Origin: Paraglaciecola sp. L3A3
Lineage (GTDB): Bacteria; Pseudomonadota; Gammaproteobacteria; Enterobacterales; Alteromonadaceae
DNA length: 64,000 bases
Assembly: GCF_009796765.1 (NCBI RefSeq)
Contig: NZ_CP047023.1
Location: 434,001 to 498,000, forward strand
Direction of reading: 5' to 3'
How positions within the stretch are numbered: position 1 is the stretch's first letter; each line of letters opens with the position of its first letter. This document shows positions 61,993-64,000 of this stretch, in pieces. A program made the position numbers and the translations under genes. A model generated the notes under the pieces. It was given only the letters and a program-made list of their open reading frames with translations, was not told the DNA's origin and searched no databases.

Positions 61993-62684
61993 GTGCGTCA
62001 AGCGAAGCTTGATGCATCTTGCAGGGTGTAAGTCCCTGTCAGGTAAGGCTTAGCCAACCACCTGTATCGAGTGTTGCACCTATGGCGGAGTCTGGGATTG
62101 GTGAGATACTTATCAGCGATGTATTCGCAACCGGATGAACAATATAGGTGAAGCGTACACAGAGAATTATATAGGCCATAGGGAATGCGTGTTCCTGAAG
62201 TGCTGTTATCGCTCCGATAATAAATTAAGTTCTGACTGACGAGGCTTGTAACGCCGTCGAAGTCCAAGCAAAGCAACCGTTATTCAGCGTGTCTGAAATG
62301 GCAAGGTTGTGGCGAGTCAGCGGAGTTCTAAAGCCATGGCATGTATAAAGAGATGTATTGAGAACTTGAGAGAGCCAAAGGTGTTCCATAAGGAAAATGG
62401 TAGGGTAGCCAAGCCACAAGCAAGGCGAACGATGACCCTTTGGCAGTCAGACTTGCTCATAGTAGTTTGAGGTTGGGAAAGCCAACCACATGGCGAAGGG
62501 GCAAGCCGTTATATCAGGTGTTTAGCAGATACATAGACCGGACAAAGTAGGGCTGGAAATACTATGACAACCGCACTAAATGCCATCACATTTAAATCAC
62601 AGACACACCCCAACCATAGATTTCAGAACCTATATGGATTGCTAGGAGATGATTTACTGTATCAAAGTTGGGGGCAACTGAATA
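61993..62684 (+). mobile_element. Group II intron, 5' part
   Basis: Begins with GTGCGTC at 61993, matching the GTGYG 5' splice-site consensus, followed by AGGGTGTAAGTCCCT and further domain I-like helices such as GACTGACGAGGC. About 570 nt of structured RNA precede the intron-encoded protein start at 62564. It is cut at 62684 by the IS66-type element; domains V/VI and the 3' splice site are not in the window. It abuts the attC-like site without a gap. Structural class is not assigned. Confidence 0.75.
62564..62683 (+). pseudogene. Group II intron reverse transcriptase/maturase, N-terminal 40 codons
   Basis: ATG with GGCTGGAA upstream. HRFQNLYGLLGDDLLYQSW is the typical beginning of intron-encoded reverse transcriptases (HRFxNLYxLL). 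The frame then runs into the insertion-sequence end at 62685 and stops at 62708. RT, maturase and any endonuclease domain are absent from this window; they may lie beyond the IS66-type element. Confidence 0.8.
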
Positions 62685-62763
62685 GTAAGCGTCCGGTAAA
62701 CCACACCTAGTCATTAAGGTTTGTTAATTTGAAAATACCTTCCCATTATTAAGGAGAGGTATT

Positions 62764-63060
62764 ATGAAGCATAGAACACTAGATGAGTGGCGAGAGTTGA
62801 TTTCCCAACAACAATCAAGTGGCTTAGCCATTATTGATTTCTGTCGAGAGCACAGGCTTAGCACATCGAGTTTTTATAAATTTCGTGGGCAATTACAACA
62901 ACAAAATCGTGAGCCAAAATTTCTAAAGGTCAGTAAGCCCACTGTTGATACTAAGGTTCAGTCTACAATTTTGCTCACCTTTGGTGAGGTGTCTTTATCT
63001 TTTTCCTCAACTTGCGAGCCTGCTTGGTTAGCAAATTTCGTCAAGGCGTTGCAATCATGA
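62764..63060 (+). CDS. tnpA: IS66 family accessory protein TnpA
   Basis: 98 aa. N-terminal helix-turn-helix region SSGLAIIDFCREHRLSTSSFYKFR is typical of IS66 TnpA; the C-terminal part is poorly conserved. AAGGAGAGG precedes the ATG. Overlaps tnpB by four bases (ATGA). Required, with TnpB and TnpC, for transposition in IS66 elements. Confidence 0.9.
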   Translation: MKHRTLDEWRELISQQQSSGLAIIDFCREHRLSTSSFYKFRGQLQQQNREPKFLKVSKPTVDTKVQSTILLTFGEVSLSFSSTCEPAWLANFVKALQS

Positions 63061-63407
63061 AAATGTTCGTTGAGCCAGATGACATATATTTACACTTATC
63101 GCCCATCGATTTTCGTAAATCCATCAATGGTTTATTGGTGATGGTAGAAAATGAGTTGAAGATGAATGCGTTTACCGGTGCTTTGTTTCTGTTTTGTAAC
63201 AAGAAGCGAGATAAATTGAAGTGTTTGTACTGGGATAAAACCGGCTTTGCATTATGGTACAAACGCTTGGAGAAACATAAGTTCAAGTGGCCTAACGAGA
63301 TGGAACTGAGCCATATGCATTTAAGCGAACAGCAACTTCACTGGCTATTATCTGGCTTTGATGTGATGGGCCATCAGCCATTGCAATACCGTGCCTCTGG
63401 CTTATAA
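63057..63407 (+). CDS. tnpB: IS66 family accessory protein TnpB
   Basis: 116 aa from ATG 63057, which overlaps the tnpA stop. The family core is clear: IYLHLSPIDFRKSINGLLV, LFLFCNKKRDKLKCLYWDKT, GFALWYKRLEKHKFKWP and LLSGFD near the end. This is the IS66 Orf2 protein, not the IS200/IS605 TnpB nuclease. Role in transposition is accessory and unclear. Confidence 0.93.
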   Translation: MKMFVEPDDIYLHLSPIDFRKSINGLLVMVENELKMNAFTGALFLFCNKKRDKLKCLYWDKTGFALWYKRLEKHKFKWPNEMELSHMHLSEQQLHWLLSGFDVMGHQPLQYRASGL

Positions 63408-63493
63408 CCGCAGATCATAAGCAGCGATTAACGATCACGAATTGGTCTAAATAAATTAAGGTTATCAATGGGTTATTGAGAGATAATAACGGT

Positions 63494-64000
63494 ATGCCTA
63501 TTGATATCACCTCTCTCCCAGATGATCCAGCAGCACTCAAAAAGCTGTTGTCTGAAGTTGTTGCCCGTAACCAGTTCTTAGAAGAGCAGTTCCGCTTGGC
63601 TCAACAAAAACAGTTTGGTGCCAGTAGCGAAGGCTATCCTGGTCAAGGTGAATTGTTTAATGAAGCGGAAGAGCTGGTTGAACAATCCGAAGTTGAGCCA
63701 GAGCAAGAAAACATCAGCTACGCCCGCAATAAACCTAAGCGTAAACCGTTACCAAACAACTTACCTCGTGAAGTTGTAGTGCACGATATTGCTGATGAAG
63801 ATAAAGTCTGCGCTTGTTGTCATGGTGAATTACACAAGATAAGCGAAGATAAAAGTGAAAAGTTGGAATTCATCCCAGCCCAAGTCAAAGTGATTGAACA
63901 TATCCGTCCCAAATATAGCTGCAGGGCCTGTGAAAAAGATGGGATAAGCAATCACATCAAACAAGCCCTGGTACCGAATTCTGTTATCCCTAAAGGCTAC
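63494..64000 (+). CDS. tnpC: IS66 family transposase TnpC, N-terminal part
   Basis: 169 codons before the window edge. Starts with a leucine-zipper region (ALKKLLSEVVARNQFLEEQF; LAQQKQFGASSE), then the acidic linker and an IS66-type zinc finger (CACCHGEL … CRACEK). The DDE catalytic domain is to the right, outside the window. No internal stop, so the transposase may be intact. Confidence 0.93.
   Translation, partial: MPIDITSLPDDPAALKKLLSEVVARNQFLEEQFRLAQQKQFGASSEGYPGQGELFNEAEELVEQSEVEPEQENISYARNKPKRKPLPNNLPREVVVHDIADEDKVCACCHGELHKISEDKSEKLEFIPAQVKVIEHIRPKYSCRACEKDGISNHIKQALVPNSVIPKGY

Larger units (their letters stand above)
62685..64000 (+). mobile_element. IS66-family insertion sequence, right end outside window
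   Basis: Left end GTAAGCGTCCGGTAAACC at 62685 is the characteristic IS66 inverted-repeat tip. Three genes in the usual order follow: tnpA (62764), tnpB (63057) and tnpC (63494, incomplete). It sits in the reverse transcriptase frame of the group II intron. Neither the right repeat nor the target duplication (8 bp in IS66) can be seen. Confidence 0.9.

Noticed and set aside
61998..62419. Two minus-strand frames
   Set aside because: They lie antisense to the structured RNA of the group II intron and show no protein features.
63057..63407. TnpB as an RNA-guided nuclease of the IS200/IS605 type
   Set aside because: The protein is 116 aa with the IS66 Orf2 core; it shares only the name.
1..64000. 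tRNA, rRNA or riboswitch genes
   Set aside because: I looked for cloverleaf and T-loop signatures and conserved riboswitch cores and recognised none; a covariance-model scan would be decisive.

Overview
The window looks like a chromosomal segment of a marine gammaproteobacterium of the Alteromonadaceae, most likely Paraglaciecola/Glaciecola or a close relative. Reasons: AT-rich DNA (about 40% GC by eye), a dedicated proteobacterial sortase system, PanP in place of PanD next to panBC, DUF2982/DUF3718/DUF416 proteins, and a sulfatase/fucosidase cluster of algal-polysaccharide type. This assignment is inference; no rRNA gene is present.

Layout. (1) 1-10.1 kb: an accessory island for a sulfated algal polysaccharide. 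It has two glycoside hydrolases and a sulfatase on the minus strand, and a beta-helix GH141-like enzyme with a PDZ domain and a second sulfatase on the plus strand. It is bordered by a truncated GH20 remnant carrying a perfect 34-bp palindrome and by pieces of a MITE-like repeat. (2) 10.3-25.2 kb: mostly core genes: aguBA (agmatine to putrescine), small DUF genes, a 7TMR-DISM hybrid histidine kinase, parC, a lipoprotein esterase, ftsYEX and rsmD. (3) 25.3-30.8 kb: a four-gene, translationally coupled cluster (membrane His-rich hydroxylase-like protein, ketosynthase III, haem-oxygenase-like diiron oxidase, unrecognised protein), then DUF416, MarC and a small HTH protein. The whole stretch is flanked by two inverted copies of a roughly 150-bp dispersed repeat. 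The four-gene cluster is the best candidate here for an undescribed small-molecule pathway. (4) 30.9-43.2 kb: pepB, sfsA, dksA-gluQ-pcnB-folK-panB-panC, panP, a degenerate EAL protein, a TrmB-like methyltransferase and a two-gene ABC exporter. pcnB appears to start at AUU, as reported for E. coli. (5) 43.5-60.3 kb: hydrolases, a LEA-like lipoprotein, the complete sortase system (sortase, LPKTA-bearing VIT/vWFA target, PdsO, PdsR, PdsS), a CBS protein, a GntR regulator with a membrane protein, an acyltransferase, and a TetR/VOC/PNPOx group. (6) 60.6-64 kb: a decaying mobile region. It contains a broken integron integrase with a 71-bp insertion, a putative attC hairpin, a group II intron starting exactly at that hairpin's 3' edge, and an IS66-type element interrupting the intron's reverse transcriptase ORF and running off the window.

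How the genes work together. The sulfatases and hydrolases would desulfate and trim an algal glycan outside the cytoplasm; no transporter or sulfatase-maturation enzyme is in view. AguA/AguB make putrescine. PanP, PanB and PanC together make pantothenate. The sortase genes form a self-contained surface-display unit with its own two-component system. All functional calls come from motif recognition by eye; no alignment or database search was run.
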